DNA of 64,000 nucleotides from Lunularia cruciata (taxonomy: Eukaryota; Streptophyta; Marchantiopsida; Lunulariales; Lunulariaceae). Where the stretch lies: contig OX419758.1 of assembly GCA_948567375.1 (NCBI GenBank), positions 33,175,001-33,239,000 on the forward strand. Reading direction: 5' to 3'. Positions 9,241 to 21,738 of this stretch are shown one piece after another. The stretch's first letter is position 1; each line of letters starts with the position of its first letter. Below the pieces are notes generated by a model. It ran no database searches. It was not told the DNA's origin and saw nothing but the letters and a program-made list of their open reading frames with translations. A program made the translations under genes and the position numbers.

Positions 9241-9429
9241 CTTTCTCTCATCACAATGGCAATTTCAACGATGTCAGTTGACTCCAAGGTCCAAAACAAG
9301 TTTTAGTCAACTCTACACCAAAATCCCTTCTTCCAAATGGTACATGGTCGCCTCACGGCATGCAATAAGGAGTACAACACCTTCTCCATCAAGGAGAGCC
9401 TTTTATTCCATGAGGACCGGATCTATGTT

Positions 9430-10769
9430 CTAGCTAAAGGTGATCTTTGATTTGTGCACCTTCAAGAAGCCCATGATTTACCCATCGCTGGTCACATGGG
9501 TGTGGACAAGACCTTGGGTACCTTCCAACGTCAATGGTGGTAGCCCAACATGACATGAGATGTTCAAGAATTTGTCCTATTGTGTGAGAGCTGCCAACGT
9601 AACAAGGCCAACAACCAGAAGCCGAGTGGACTCCTTCAACCACTTGCCATTCCATCCGCTCGCTATGAGTATGTGAGCTTGGATCTCATCACATCTTTGC
9701 CAAAGATAAAATAAGGACACACCGCAATCATGGTGTTTGTGGATAAGCTTAGTAAGCAAATCCACTTGGCACCAACCTGTGATACTGTGGATGCTCCAAC
9801 CTTAGCACAAATCTTCTTCAACAATGTCTTCAAGCATCATGGGATGCCACGTGTACTCATCTCCAACCGTGATCCTCGATTTATTGGGAAGTTTTGGCAA
9901 GCACTCTTCCAAATACTAGGCACCAAGCTTGCTTTGTCCATGGCCTATCATCCTTAAACTGATGGACAAACCAAACATGCAAATTGTACATTGGAGGATA
10001 TGTTGCGTGCTTTTGTCAATGTCCACCATAATAATTGGGATGAATATCTTGCAACTACAAAATTTGCCTATAACAATTCCAAACAAGCAAGCACCGGATT
10101 TTCTCCTTTCTTTCTCAATTTTGGCCAAGATCCGCTTGTTCCAGATTCTCTTCTTGCTCCCCCTCCATCTCAAGTTCCTCATACTTCCACATTCTTGACC
10201 ACTATATCCCACTCTTTCCAACAAGCCAAGTCTCACCTCCTTGTTGCTCAAAATCGCCAAAAACAATATGCAGACTACTATTGTCGTGATCTCACCTTTG
10301 AAGTTGGTGATAAAGTCATGCTATCTTCTAGTAACCTCCTTCTCCCACTTGATACCCAAGTTTGTAAACTTGCCCCTAATTAGATAGGACCATTTGATAT
10401 CACCCAAATTGTCTCTCTTGTTGCTTATTGACTTGCCTTGCCTTGTCATAGCGTATCCATCTTGTCTTCCATGTTTCTAAGTTGAAACCCTTTGTTCCTA
10501 ACCCCCCCTCCTTTTCCTCTTGAGTCCAACCTCCCCCTCTTCTTGTCCCTATCAATGATCATGAGTACAAAGTTGATCATATCCTTGCACGTCACCATAT
10601 TCAATGAGGCCGTCACCAACATACAAAGTACAAGGTCCTTTGGAAAGGGTATCCCCTTCATGATGCCACATGGGCACCTCTTTCTCACCTCTAAAATGCA
10701 CAAATGGACATCCAAGAATTTGAAGTTTCACTAGCAATGAGGACATCACCAACTAGCGGCGGGGGAATA
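9430..10769 (+). pseudogene. Integrase with decayed chromodomain, chromovirus
   Basis: The HHCC module spans H-DLPIAGHMGVDKT...CESCQRNKA. The core shows the first Asp in SLDLITSLP, the second in ISNRDPRFIGKFW, and TDGQTKHANCTLEDML where the family has QTE. The catalytic Glu therefore reads Lys here. It continues through FAYNNSKQASTGFSPFFLN and a GPY/F-like GDKVMLSSSNLLL...LAPN. The last segment (about 10560-10740) matches the chromodomain region of the relative at 13.9 kb but is out of frame. Chromodomains steer such elements to heterochromatin. A polypurine tract follows at 10757-10769. Confidence 0.86.
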
Positions 10770-11181
10770 TGTGACAATAAGGAGTTTAGCAATGAAGTTA
10801 GTCTGACTTACAAAGTAGCATATAAGACAAATTAGCCTAGAATATTGTGGAAGTATCTAGGAAGCTTCTTGGGAAGCTTCCAGGCTAGCTTAGCTTGCAC
10901 CGCAAGTAAGCAGCTTCTAGAAGCTTCTAACTAGCTTAGCTTGCATGTCAAGTAGGCGGTTTCTAGAAGGAAGCTTCTCGAGAAGCTTCCTAGTTAACTT
11001 GGCTTGCACTCTAAGAAAGTGTCTTGAGGAAGTTTCTTGAGAAGCTTCTTAAGGGCCTTGTATGCTACCTATAAATACCAAAGCCAAAGCTCATGCTAGG
11101 CATTTGGAGTTTTCCCTCATTCAAGTATCCCAATGTGAGTTTCCATTCTCCTATTTCTCTCCTTGGTCTCGGTCTTTTACA
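10770..11181 (+). repeat. 3' LTR of the chromovirus
   Basis: A 412-bp partner of the LTR at 6477, beginning TGTGACAATAAGG and ending GGTCTTTTACA. It keeps several GAAgcTTC heat-shock blocks and a TATA box (TATAAATA, 11070-11077). It is followed directly by an inverted gag fragment of the same family. Confidence 0.92.
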
Positions 11182-12345
11182 CGTGGTCACTTCCAACTTG
11201 GTTTGTGACTTCAAATCTCTCACAAATCAATCCAAAACTTCACGTTCTTGTATGTCTTGAATTTGCATGATAATGTTTTGGAATTGCATGATGTAGCTCT
11301 TTACAAAGCTAGTCTACTTCAACTCCGCCAACTTATCTAATGCAGCTCGTGTGGCATTGATAGCTTAAAATCAACCAAGTATTGCATGCTTGAATTTTGT
11401 CTATGTCAAGATTGGTGCAAAAATTTGTCATTCAGCTTGCTCCACACGGAGTCACCACCAAATTTTTGCTACGCCATCCAATTGGCTAGAAGCCAAGAGA
11501 ATCTATTTCCATTCACCTTGAAGATTGGTAGCTTCAAAGTAACATTCACAATCAAAAACAAAATTTCCACTGCACCCCAAAGGTTTTGCCTTCAAATACC
11601 TTAGGCTTTGGAAATCGGATATGCTCTTCCTCCTCTTGAATTGGCTCTCTCTCTATTTTTTCTTATTGTTGACTGTCTTGTTCATCCAACAATCAAGTAA
11701 GATGCTCAATTTGTTGCTAAATAGCAAGGATAAATTTAGGCATTGCCATCATGGCTACTACTACTCTATCACACTATCTCCAATTTATCTAATTTACTAA
11801 CACATAGATGCAGCACGTCCACCGTTCTCCATAAGTTATGACCAAAAGCACCAAGGGTTCCTTTGATAAGGTGATCATATGCAAACAATCTTGCCCAAAG
11901 CGCAAGGTGATGAATTGTGTGAAGTGATGCTTGGGTAGTACTTGGACACAAAAATCCCAATGGTTTGGTGAGGTGGATTTGGTAGTCCATAAATTCCATC
12001 TATCCCATTCCTACTTTGATACCAATGTAAAAGACCAAGACCAAGGAAAGAAATAGGAGAATGGAAGATCACATTGGGATGCTTGAATGTGGGTATACTC
12101 CAAATGCCTAGCATGAGCTTTGGCTCTCATATTTATAAGGAGCATACAAGGCTCTTGAGAAGCTTCTCAAGAGCTTCCTTGGAGTGCAAGCCAAGTTAAT
12201 TGGGAAGCTTCTCAAGAAGCTTCCTAGATACTTCTAGGATATTCTATGCTAATTTGGCCTATTTTGTTAGCCTTGACTCACTTAGCTAATTTGGCCTACT
12301 TTGTTAGCCTTGACTAACTTCATCACTAAACTCAATATTGTTACA
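11182..12345 (-). mobile_element. Inverted 5' half of a second chromovirus copy (gag part, PBS, LTR)
   Basis: Read on the minus strand this stretch is LTR (12345-12026), PBS with TTGGTATCAAAGTAG (12011-12025), leader and the first two thirds of gag, ending at the position equal to about 7690 of the first copy. The LTR is 320 bp and has lost part of the repeated block, but keeps TGTAAC...TTTTACA ends. The plus-strand continuation (pol and LTR, 12346-14398) belongs to the same family. The simplest reading is one element whose 5' half was flipped, with loss of the region between gag and RNase H. Two adjacent fragments remain possible. Confidence 0.8.
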
Positions 12346-14015
12346 AGAGCTAGGTTGCAATAGGAAATTATAGATATGTTACACCCCATTGCCTTTATGT
12401 CTTGCAAACTAAACAACATATGAAAGGAATTGTTATGCTCAAGATCAAGAACAACTAGTGATGGTATATGCCACTAAGGTACGGAGGCATTATCTCTTGG
12501 GAAAGCAAGTGATCATGCAAATCAATTACAAACCTTGATTGTAGACATTACATTTGGAGCACATTGAAGAATAGATATCATTGATGAGAGGAACAACTAT
12601 AATTGTTTAACATCAAACTTGAGTACAAACTTGGTAGGTTCTATGTCATCCTTGATGCCCTATCACAATGCTCTAATTTGAAAACTCTTCTTGATCCTCT
12701 GATCACAATGGAAATTATGATACATGACTTACCAATCATTTGTCACATGGACGTGGACAAGACCTTGGGTACCCTACAATGCAAATAGCACAAGCCCAAC
12801 ATGGCACAAGAGGTTTGAGAGTTTGTCCAATCTTGTGAGAGGTGCAAATGTAACAAAGTCAATAACCATAAGCCAAGTGGATCCTTCAACCACTACCAAT
12901 TCCATCTACCTATTAAGAACATGTAAGCTTACACCTCATTACATCATTGCCAAAGATAGACCAAGGTCATACATCCATTGTAGTGTTTGTTGATAAGCTG
13001 AGCAAGTAGATTCATTTGACACCTACCATAGATATTGTTAATGCTCCAACATTGGCCCAGATCTACTTTGATATTGTCTTTAAGCACCATGGGCTCCCAA
13101 GAGTCCTCATCTTTGACCAAGATCTCTAGTTTATTGGTAAATTTTAGAAAGCAATTTTTAAACTTCTTGGGACCAAGCTTGCCTTGTCTATAGCTTATCA
13201 TCCTCAAATGGATGGACCAATAGAACAAGAAAATTTCACTTTGGAGGACATGCTATGTGCTTTTTTCAACATTCACCAAACTGATTGGAATACTTGTCTT
13301 GTAGCTATTGAGTTTGCCTACAATAATTCCAAGCAAGAAAGTACTTGTTTTCTCCATTCTTCCTTAACTATGGGCAAGATCCACCTCTTCTAGATTTTCT
13401 TCTAGCTTTTCCACCATGTTGGAAAAGCACATAATTCCACCTTCTTGTCCATGTTATCTAAATCCCTACACCAAGCCAAGTCACATCTTCTTATTGCTCA
13501 AATTCAACAAAAATAATATGTTGATAAACATCATTGTGATCTCACCTTTCAACTTGATAAGAAAGTCATGCTTTCTTTTAGAAACCTGCTTCTCTCACTT
13601 GATACCCAAGTCCATAAACTTGCTCCCAATCGGATAGGTCCATTTGAGATTGCATAGATTATTTCCCTTGTTTCCTACCAACTTGCTCTTCCTAGTCATA
13701 TGCAAATCCATCATGTCTTCCAGGTTTCAAAAGTCAAACCCTTTGTTCCTAACCCATTGTCCTTTTCCACCCATCTCCAACTCCCTCTTCCTCTCATCCC
13801 TATCAATAATCATGAGGAGTATGAAGTTGATCTAATACTCATACATTGCACCATCTAGCCAATGGCACATTGTGTACAAAGTCCTTTGGAAAGGGTATTC
13901 CCTTTGTGATGTCACATGGGAACCCCTTACTTATCTCCAGAATGCACCAACAACACTGCAAGAGTTTGAGGATTCCTTGGTGAGGAAGATATCACCAACT
14001 AGCAATGGGGGAATA
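12346..14015 (+). pseudogene. RNase H, integrase and chromodomain of the second chromovirus copy
   Basis: A strongly decayed pol end. RNase H is traceable from about 12420 ([18 protein letters not shown]-type phrase) to LEYKLGRFYVILDALSQ at about 12620-12680. The integrase core is traceable through PRVLIFDQDL (second Asp) and MDGPIEQENFTLEDMLC, where the Glu is kept. The chromodomain is the clearest in the window: MYKVLWKGYSLCDVTWEPL (13872-13928), with the aromatic and WxP positions of the fold, in a 69-codon open frame. This places the family among the chromodomain-bearing Ty3/gypsy elements. Confidence 0.85.
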
Positions 14016-14398
14016 TGTAACAATATGGAGTTATCACACAAGTTAGTCAAGACTAATGAGATAGCATATAGGCCAAATTAAACAAGAGTTTTAGGGATGT
14101 TCTAGAAATATCTATGGAGCTTCTAGAAAGTTTCTTGGTACATTCCAATTATCAAATAATGTGTATGCCAAGTATGCAACTTCTAGGAGGAAGCTTCTTG
14201 GAAAATTTCTTGGCTAGCTTAGCTTGCACGTCAAGTAGGTGGCTTCTAGAAGGAAGCTTCCCAAGAGCCTAACATGTTCCTATAAATATCAAAGCCCAAG
14301 CTCATGCTAGGCATTCTGAATTTCTCTCATTCAAGAGTCTCAATGTGATTTTTCACTCTGGTCTTCCATTCTCCTATTTCTCTCCTTGGTCTTTTACA
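14016..14398 (+). repeat. 3' LTR of the second chromovirus copy
   Basis: The LTR begins TGTAACAATATGG after a GGGGGAATA purine tract and ends CTTTTACA. It is 383 bp. It shares the TTCTAGAAGGAAGCTTC block and the CCTATAAATA TATA box (about 14280) with the other LTRs of the family. Confidence 0.9.
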
Positions 14399-17300
14399 CA
14401 TCAAGGTAGAGGAATCCAAATTCATTTGAAAAAAAGGACAAGCTAAACAAGAAAAGGAAGAAAAAAAATGGAAAGCTAAAATGGAGTTAGCACAAAGGCA
14501 AAATCAAGAGTTGGAGATTGCAATCAATGTTAAGCAAAAGTTGGAAAATCCATAGTTGGAGACGTAGGAAGAGCATGTCATAGGTAAAATTACCATAAAG
14601 AAGGAGGTAAGGATTGACTATCCAATGTCTTTGAAGTAGGAGAATAAAATAAGAACATTATGTAATCAATTGATGATGCCATTGAAGAGTTTATCAAATC
14701 CATCATAATTGTAGGCAAATATATGAGTTGAAGATTATGAAGTAGCAGTTTTTTTCCCTTTGAAATATCAGATGTTGGAAAGAGTAGTTGTAGATCTTAG
14801 AGTAAAAAGAGAGAGGAAGTTCTTAGAAATCAAAGATAATGTTTGTATGTAGATATTAGAAATATTAGAAATCAACTATAATTTTGATGCCTTGGTGAGT
14901 AGCTTAGAACCTCAATTTACTTTGTAGTGTAAGAATATGAGCAAGGAGAAATTGTGCTTCTTTGTATGCAATTAGGCAGAAGGTTAAATCTGGACCAAGT
15001 AGTATATTATGTAGTTTTAGTTAGTTGTAGAGTATAACCACTTCTGTGTGCATTTGGCTATTTGGGCCATTATCAAAACCACTCTATGTTTAATCAAATA
15101 AACAATGAATAAAGTAGAAAAGTTGAAGCTCTTTTTCACTTTCCGTAATTTGTTTGTGGGGTTTGGATATATGTAATGTGTGTGTTGATGAATCATTGAA
15201 ATAAGAATTTCTTAGTGATATGTGTTTTTATCCTTGGTATCTATAGCAATCATTTGGAAGCAATCCCTTGGCATGGCCATTGAGTGTTGTAGTGTTGAAA
15301 ATAATTACAAGAAGCAAAATATGAAGTTTAAATATTTGGTTTGGTCTTCTTGACGACATGTACCTTTGGGGAAGAGTTTAAAATAGATCTTCTTCAAGTG
15401 AAGTTAGTGACAAGAGACTTAATGGGAAATTAACATTTTGGGATTGCAACATCATTTTTAGGATTTACATGAATCTATTTAGTATGATTGTGATTTATTT
15501 TATTTTATTTTATTTTATGGTGTGCATTCTTGGTAAATTAAACTCTTTTGGGTTACCCAATAGATGACAATCAAGAACTTTATAATGACAATGTCCTTTG
15601 TAAGTATTTATTCTTGAACATTATCCTTGTACAATTGACTTGTTTCTTATTGAAATACTGCAATTTGGTCATTTCTAAGTTTTTATATCATATCAACTTG
15701 ATCAGTTCTTACTTTTGGTGTCTTCCAAATAATATATATTGGTATCTTGTCCTTCATAACTTGCTCAATAGTAGTCATACTAATATATTTATCTTCTACA
15801 CCAAGTGATATGACAAGTGACGTCTTTACCAAAGGTCCAAAATGTGGTACTTTGCTTTATGTAGTTGCTTAAATATGTTTTTTTTCCTAATTAACTTGAG
15901 TATGATGACATTCAAGCCAATATAATCTTTAAATGATATCATAGTTGCAAAAGTACAACTATAAATTTCATTTATTCCTTATCCTCTTCTTCAATTATGA
16001 GAGCATTAAGTTATAAGTCTAAAATTTAGTTATTTTCCTTCCAAAAAACCATCATAAGGAAGCACAAATGCAGTACCTAAATCTCCTTTCAAAATTGCTT
16101 TGAAATGAAATTCTCTAAATTACACAATCCCCCAAAACTTGAAAAGCATGACCTTTTATCATACCATGAAGATTAATTTTTTTTTAATATATGTTGAGCT
16201 CATAATCCCATTAACTCATAGTGTTCCTAGTAAGCTTCTTGACCAGTCTGCCTAGGCATCTAAGTTTTCCTTCTCAAATGGTAATTCTACAAAATTAGCT
16301 TGTACAAGAATTGGACACATGAAACTTAGACAATCTATAATACAATGTCTAAGTTATTTGCATTAAAAGCATCCTCAACTTTGATATAGTTGTTTCATAT
16401 CAATATCATAATATAGTTTGAGTTGAATAGCATCACTTTCCATGGAAATTGCTTCATTTCCTTGTTACATTGACTTGCATGATTTTTGAGTATTGAGAAT
16501 GCCTAAGAGTCAAGGAAACAAGAGAGTAAAATCTCTCAACTATTTTCATGGCTTCTTTTAGTTGCCTCATAACTATCTCTATCTTGGTATGGAGCTTTAA
16601 TCCATATAAATGCCTCTACTATGTGAATCTCTAGAATTCTATGATGCTTCCACTATGTGAATTCTCTAGTATTATGAAATTAAACTACCTAGATCTTTAA
16701 TTAATTGATCTAGTTCATCTATATATATCCATCTTGTGTTTTTCTTGTTATGGTTATGACTATATGGATGTGACAGCTCTCTTTGAATATACCAAGAATC
16801 AATTGATGCTACAAAGTTACATTTTTTGTCCTCTAATTGTCTTACAACAAACAAAATTTGGTGATTATTTTTGTGGAATAATATTGACTCAAAATTATTT
16901 CTCACAAGCCAAAACAAAATTTTTTCTTTACTTGAAAAAAATTTCCTTTTAAATATCATTTCTTCTATTCTTAATCACACTCCTTCAACTTGTTGTGTTT
17001 AAGCATAGGCCTCCAATGCTTGAGTAAGATGCTAAATTTTGTGTTGTATTACCTGAATCATAGGACTTTTCAATATATTCTCCTTGTTATTAATATTAAA
17101 TTAAAGAGAAATAAAATTTCTAACTGAAAATTAAATAGCAAAGATTTACCTTTTACCATGAGTGGCAACAAGAAGCACTAAAAGCTCATCTAACATAAAG
17201 ATAATATCGAAGATATTTTGAACAAACCAAGCCTAAATGAAATGATGAAAATTTTCCTTAAGCATCAATGGGAAAAACAACAACAAATTGGAGGTATATT

Positions 17301-18224
17301 TTCCACAAAATCATAGACTTCACTCATAGTCTACTTTAATATTGATATAGAAGATCAAAATCCAAGAAAACAACTACATAGTATAGAAGAAAAGTGATAG
17401 ACCAATAGTTAAATAGGGTGACTCAAGAAGGCCTAAATCAGCTATTTAGGCTTGGGGTATATAGAAAACTACTTCCTAATAAATTTAGCTAATAACTAAC
17501 AAGAAAAATTAGTAAAAAATTAGAAATTTTCTTTAACACCTTACATCCTATGAAGGTTCATAGGTACCTTTCAAATATTCCTAGATACTCTTTGGAATAT
17601 TTTCTAGAAGGTTTTAGTACTTTATATGCCAAAATCCTCTGTTAGTACAAAGCTCATCCAACTTTCTAGTTGATGAAAGAGTGATATTGTGGCTATCATT
17701 AGAGCTCAATTCAAACCAATCATCCTTATTAGATTTTAGATATAAAGCAACAATATGCCAACCATTTCATCTATGCAATGGTAGTTTGATTAAAGTACAC
17801 ATTACTTAGGTTTATAGATGTTATGTTGTGAGATGTGGTAAAGTACACATTACTTAGGTTTATAGGTGTTATGTTGTGAGATGTGGTGACTTCTGTGACT
17901 TAACTCCCCTTTGGGCAAAAATTTATAGGTCAACATCAGGTTTTTGATTATCAAAATTAGCTTTTATCATAGTATGTACAAAGCATACAAGAAAACATTG
18001 GAAAAAAAGGTTTAAATGTTTGGAATCTTTCCATATATCTATTGTAATTTTTGAGATGTAATTATGACTCAATTAGATTGTTCCTATATGTTAGTAGATT
18101 TTCAGCTCCTTGCAATGAGTTAAAAAAACATTATATTTATATTTACATGATTTAAATTTAATTTTAATTCGAGATTTGCTTCATAAAAATTAAGCATTTG
18201 ATTTTAGAGCCCTGAAAAATCAAA
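14399..18224. other. AT-rich stretch without recognisable genes
   Basis: About 3.8 kb, very AT-rich, with no open frame above about 95 codons. At 14420-14600 the plus strand reads as a lysine/glutamate-rich coiled-coil-like phrase (KKWKAKMELAQRQNQELE) broken by stops, similar in style to the remnant at 21.0-21.2 kb. A (TTTTA)n run lies near 15494-15518. Two small frames (15548-15808 plus and 16672-16959 minus) have no family that I recognise. I see nothing else that can be supported here. Confidence 0.5.
17792..17887. repeat. 48-bp tandem duplication
   Basis: Two copies of a 48-bp unit beginning AAAGTACACATTACTTAGG (17792 and 17840), nearly identical. A young local duplication inside non-coding DNA. 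Confidence 0.85.
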
Positions 18225-20330
18225 TTTTACAATTTTGAAGGTACATAGCAAACCAGAACCAAAATTCGACTACCACGTGATAACGTTTCAAACAATTTCG
18301 AGAGAATGGGTGTTAGAGCCCACACTTGCACACTTCTATGAAGAAAGAAGACTAAAATGTAAAGAGAGACTCTTTGGTTGATGTCTTGTACAGGCCCCAA
18401 ATACCTACCGGAAACCGCAAGGTAAAAATACATTTAGAGAATAAATTCATATAAATTATTTTCTTAAATAGCGAATAGGGCAAAACGTCCTTACAACCGA
18501 ACCTAAAATGATTCTACTAAATCAAAGAAATAATACACAAGTGGGGCAGAGGCCCCATGACTTCTTAAGGTCTAAAAGATGAATCGTATGACATCAACTC
18601 TTCTAAAGTCAGCCAACATAGAGGTACCTCCCGTCTCAAAATAACTTCCAATGGCAAATAAAAGACACCTTTCCCGCCGCGTATTGGGGCCACAGAGGGA
18701 GCTGCGTCCAGAGTTTCCTTCACTGTAGAGTCTCTCGAACCGATAAAGAACCTGCCATTGTTGACTGGACTCAACCGAGAGTGGACCACATACCAGTAAA
18801 CGGAAGTTTCAACTGACTCAACTACAGTCAAAGCATATGACCTTTGACAATGAGGAAAAGAATGACGTTGCTTCCTACTCATCTTCTGAAAGATGGGAAG
18901 ACCCGATTCTATAGAAGTAATGTTGCACTTACTTTTTGTCTTTTTATTAAGTGTAAAGAGTCTCTTTGGAGTAAACGAAGTTCATGCAGTACACTCCACA
19001 AAATAATATGATAATACGATGTTGGTGCATGGGACTGGCGACCTCCTGACTTTGTAGGAACAACCCTAAGAGGAATGTCTTTCAATAACTTCATTCATTC
19101 AAACCCTGGGACAACCAAATTCTTTTTCTGAGCCTATCCTGCATTGAGCTTCAATCCGAAAGGTGGGCTCAATCATTATATGTAGTTAGAATTTGAGGAC
19201 CTAAAGAGGTTGTGAATAGTGTCTATTCGGTGTTCCATCTTCCAGGTGCATCGTAAAAGAGAAATGGGAATGACTTTTTTCGTGTGCTTAAAGTGGGATG
19301 TATCCTCGATTTTACTCTGTGAATGAGGATCCAGAACCTCACCGGTCCATATGCAGTGTTCTGTCCAACTCCTCCGGATGCAGTTTCATGTGAGTTGCGA
19401 ACCCAGACACTTCTTCTCTAAGAAGAACCTCTCTCTGGCAATGTTTTCCATCAATTAGGCCTGCAAATGGGAGGTGGCCGGCTTGTTCAAGCTGGTAATA
19501 AGTCAAAGTCATCCGAGACTTGGCCTTCTTAAACAACTCTAGATTCTAAAGGGGTGGAATTCAAAACTAATGCCCCCGATAAGCTTTAAAGAGTTTTGGT
19601 GGATTCACCCTTCAAGTACATTTTGAGATAACTGAAGCATTCTCTAAGAATAGTCCCTCTTGAGCAAACAAATGAGTATCCTACACGCCTAGTTCATTAG
19701 GAGTATGTAATAACTGTATATCACACTGAAGGATTAAATTGTCATTACATGACACTCGTTACTTTAGGAGATCTAACATAGGCAAAAGCAAAAGGACGAA
19801 TAGCATACCCCGAAGAGATGATATGACGTGTTTTTCACTTGCTTCAGTGTGAAGTGATTCTCCTTAGGGTCCCTTTACTGTACAACCTAGGGTGTTTGGT
19901 CAAAATTTGAGGTTCAGTAGAGGTCAGATTATGATTCTAAATTATATCCAATGGCGTGCTTCACGTTTTAATCTCCGGTGAAGAGGAGTGTGTCCAAATT
20001 CTTTAAGCAAGAGGTGTAGAGCAAATTCTAAATATCCGTCTTGCTTTACGCAGGTTCCGTGTTAATGAAAGTCACTTCATAATAAGTTCTGCTTATGTAC
20101 GACACCAACAAAGTGTATATTAGGGGGTTTTAGATTTAAAAATGATGGTTATTTATAGGCAGGCAGGATCGTGACATCCGAAAAAGAAGTTACTGGTAGT
20201 CGTAACAAAGATTTTCAGATAGCAGATTGTACCCGTAAATTGAGATAAAGCCGGTTCAAAAGATGAATGCTTTCAATTAGATTGTCACATATATGGTGCA
20301 ACACCGAAGGGGATTTCTTGCTTCCTCAAC
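18225..20330. other. Unassigned segment with better preserved CpG
   Basis: This 2-kb stretch differs from its surroundings. It has more CG dinucleotides and higher GC (for example CCGCCGCG at about 18676), and open minus-strand frames of 60-105 codons (18565-18882, 18909-19094, 19339-19536). None matches a family I know and they do not form a clear exon chain. It could be a recent insertion, an LTR or leader of an unknown element, or an unmethylated low-copy segment. Terminal repeats were not found by eye. Confidence 0.4.
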
Positions 20331-20520
20331 GGGAGATAAATTGTACAAGAAGTGGACTAGATATATGAAGTCTTACAATGAGGCAAATGCATTGAAAACA
20401 AAGAGTCCGGGGTGAAGGACTTATTGACAGAGAGTTCCAATGAGGATGGAGAACTATAGAAGATAAGTTAATCATATGTGTCCATTCTTTGACCTCATGG
20501 ATTTGATGTTTGGAAATCAT

Positions 20521-20576
20521 GCTAATATAACTTCTCTTGCACTAGTTAGCTAATATAACTTCTCTTGCACTAGTTA
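20521..20576. repeat. 28-bp tandem duplication
   Basis: Two perfect copies of a 28-bp unit that begins GCTAATATAACTTCTCTTGC, at 20521-20548 and 20549-20576, immediately ahead of the small ORF at 20579. Confidence 0.92.
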
Positions 20577-20578
20577 GT

Positions 20579-20734
20579 ATGGGAGATAGTTTTGTGGAAA
20601 ATATTAGACCCAAAGATGATGTTCAGGTGGTGCATAAACCAAAGAGTGCACGCTTTGGAGGGATAATTGAGGAGATTGAAGAAGAACTGGTGGAAGATTT
20701 CCAAAGTCAAGGATGGACTCAATTCCATTCATAG
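20579..20734 (+). CDS. Short acidic ORF of unknown function (possible gene remnant)
   Basis: An uninterrupted 51-codon frame starting MGDSFVENIRPKDDVQVVHK and ending in GWTQFHS. The middle is acidic (IIEEIEEELVEDFQ). I do not recognise the family. Directly downstream (20713-21240) other frames carry a glutamate-rich segment with a GGGGG run and then a lysine/glutamate-rich coiled-coil-like stretch broken by stops. The whole 20.6-21.3 kb block may therefore be one decayed gene with an acidic, coiled-coil protein. There is no evidence of expression. Confidence 0.35.
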   Translation: MGDSFVENIRPKDDVQVVHKPKSARFGGIIEEIEEELVEDFQSQGWTQFHS

Positions 20735-21350
20735 TCCTAAGTACTCAAGGGTTATATTTTCATGATGGAATGGAGGAGGAGACTCAAGCAAGAGGAGGAG
20801 GAGGAGGAGTTCCATTAGTACCACAAGATGGAGTGTCCCATGAGGAAACCAAAGGAATGGACGAGAAGATTGCATCTCAAGAAGGAGATAATGAATCTCA
20901 ACAAGAGAGGAACAACTTCACAATTGAATACAAATATAACTCCTGCCATGGCTAATCTTTTACAAGATTTAGCAAATCATAGCGGATGGAAGAGTAAATC
21001 AGTTAGAACTTAGAGAAAGATGTAAGATAGTAGAGATAGAAGCTCAGAAGTTTGCAGAAATAGAAAAACATAAACACCTTGTAGAAGCCAAAAAGAGGAA
21101 GGTGGAGGGTGAACAAGTATTTTAAACAGAGAAGATTAGATCTAAAGTGGAGAAACTCCAAAGCAAGGAGAGGAATGCAAAGTCAAAGAGATTTTAATCC
21201 ATGACTCTTGAATTGGCAAGAGTGAGAAAAACTCCATACAAGGTTATGAGTATAATTATTATATTAGCTAAGATACATTTGCATCCATAGGGAGTGTGTG
21301 GTAGCAGTAGTTATGCTATAGATCCAAAATTCCCCATACTAGATTTCAAT
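20735..21350 (+). pseudogene. Degenerate acidic / coiled-coil coding remnant
   Basis: The frame 20713-20955 reads as a low-complexity acidic protein (MEEETQARGGGGGVPL, HEETKGMDEKIASQEGDNES). It is followed at 21020-21240 by alternating Lys/Glu/Arg phrases on the plus strand with many stops, of coiled-coil character. A similar lysine-glutamate phrase occurs at 14.4-14.6 kb. The function is unknown. It may derive from an extra gene of an unrecognised transposon. Confidence 0.35.
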
Positions 21351-21690
21351 TTTGAGGAAGAAGAAGAATCTAGCTCAAGATGCACACCATTTTTTTACAA
21401 TCTTATAAACAGTTCCATTCATTTTGAGTTGACCTTCCTAAACATAACATTTATGAGTTGAGAGTCTAGTATCTCATATAAGTTGAGTCTATATTCTCTT
21501 ATCTACTTTCCAATATGCACTATTGTGCACTCAAGTTCATTTTCACATATTCTCCATTCTCAATCCAATTCTATAATCTGAAATTCCTTCAAGTTAGATA
21601 GCAAATTTTCATCAATCCATATTTTAATGAAAGCTCACCCCATAAAATCTCATCTATGTTGACTGAGCAACTTGCATAGCCTGCTCAATT

Positions 21691-21738
21691 TATGCAATCT
21701 ATGCAGTCTACTCATATGCAATCTATGCAGTCTACTCA
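21691..21738. repeat. 24-bp duplication encoding an MQS repeat
   Basis: Two near-perfect 24-bp units (21691-21714, 21715-21738). On the plus strand they encode MQSMQSTHMQSMQSTQMM. The upstream codons (LTEQLA, stop, PAQF) stay in the same frame. The reading is that of a Met/Gln-rich, low-complexity protein end, possibly the tail of the decayed gene upstream. Confidence 0.55.

Larger units (their letters stand above)
6477..11181 (+). mobile_element. Chromovirus (Ty3/gypsy, chromodomain) with two LTRs, internally deleted
   Basis: This element inserted into copy 1 of the DNMT family. It has matching LTRs (6477-6899 and 10770-11181, both TG...CA with TGTAA/TTACA-like ends), an initiator-tRNA-Met-type PBS at 6901, gag with a zinc knuckle, protease, the first part of RT, RNase H, integrase, and a purine-rich tract GGCGGGGGAATA just before the 3' LTR. 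About a kilobase of RT and early RNase H is missing at about 9050. The left flank GCTAT is not repeated to the right of 11181, where an inverted fragment of the same family follows, so the original target duplication cannot be checked. The C-terminal chromodomain seen in the relative at 13.9 kb is decayed here. Confidence 0.93.

Noticed and set aside
15548-16959. Possible copia pol remnants
   Set aside because: A phrase like DVFTKGPK near 15813 resembles the end of copia RNase H, but nothing around it supports a copia order.
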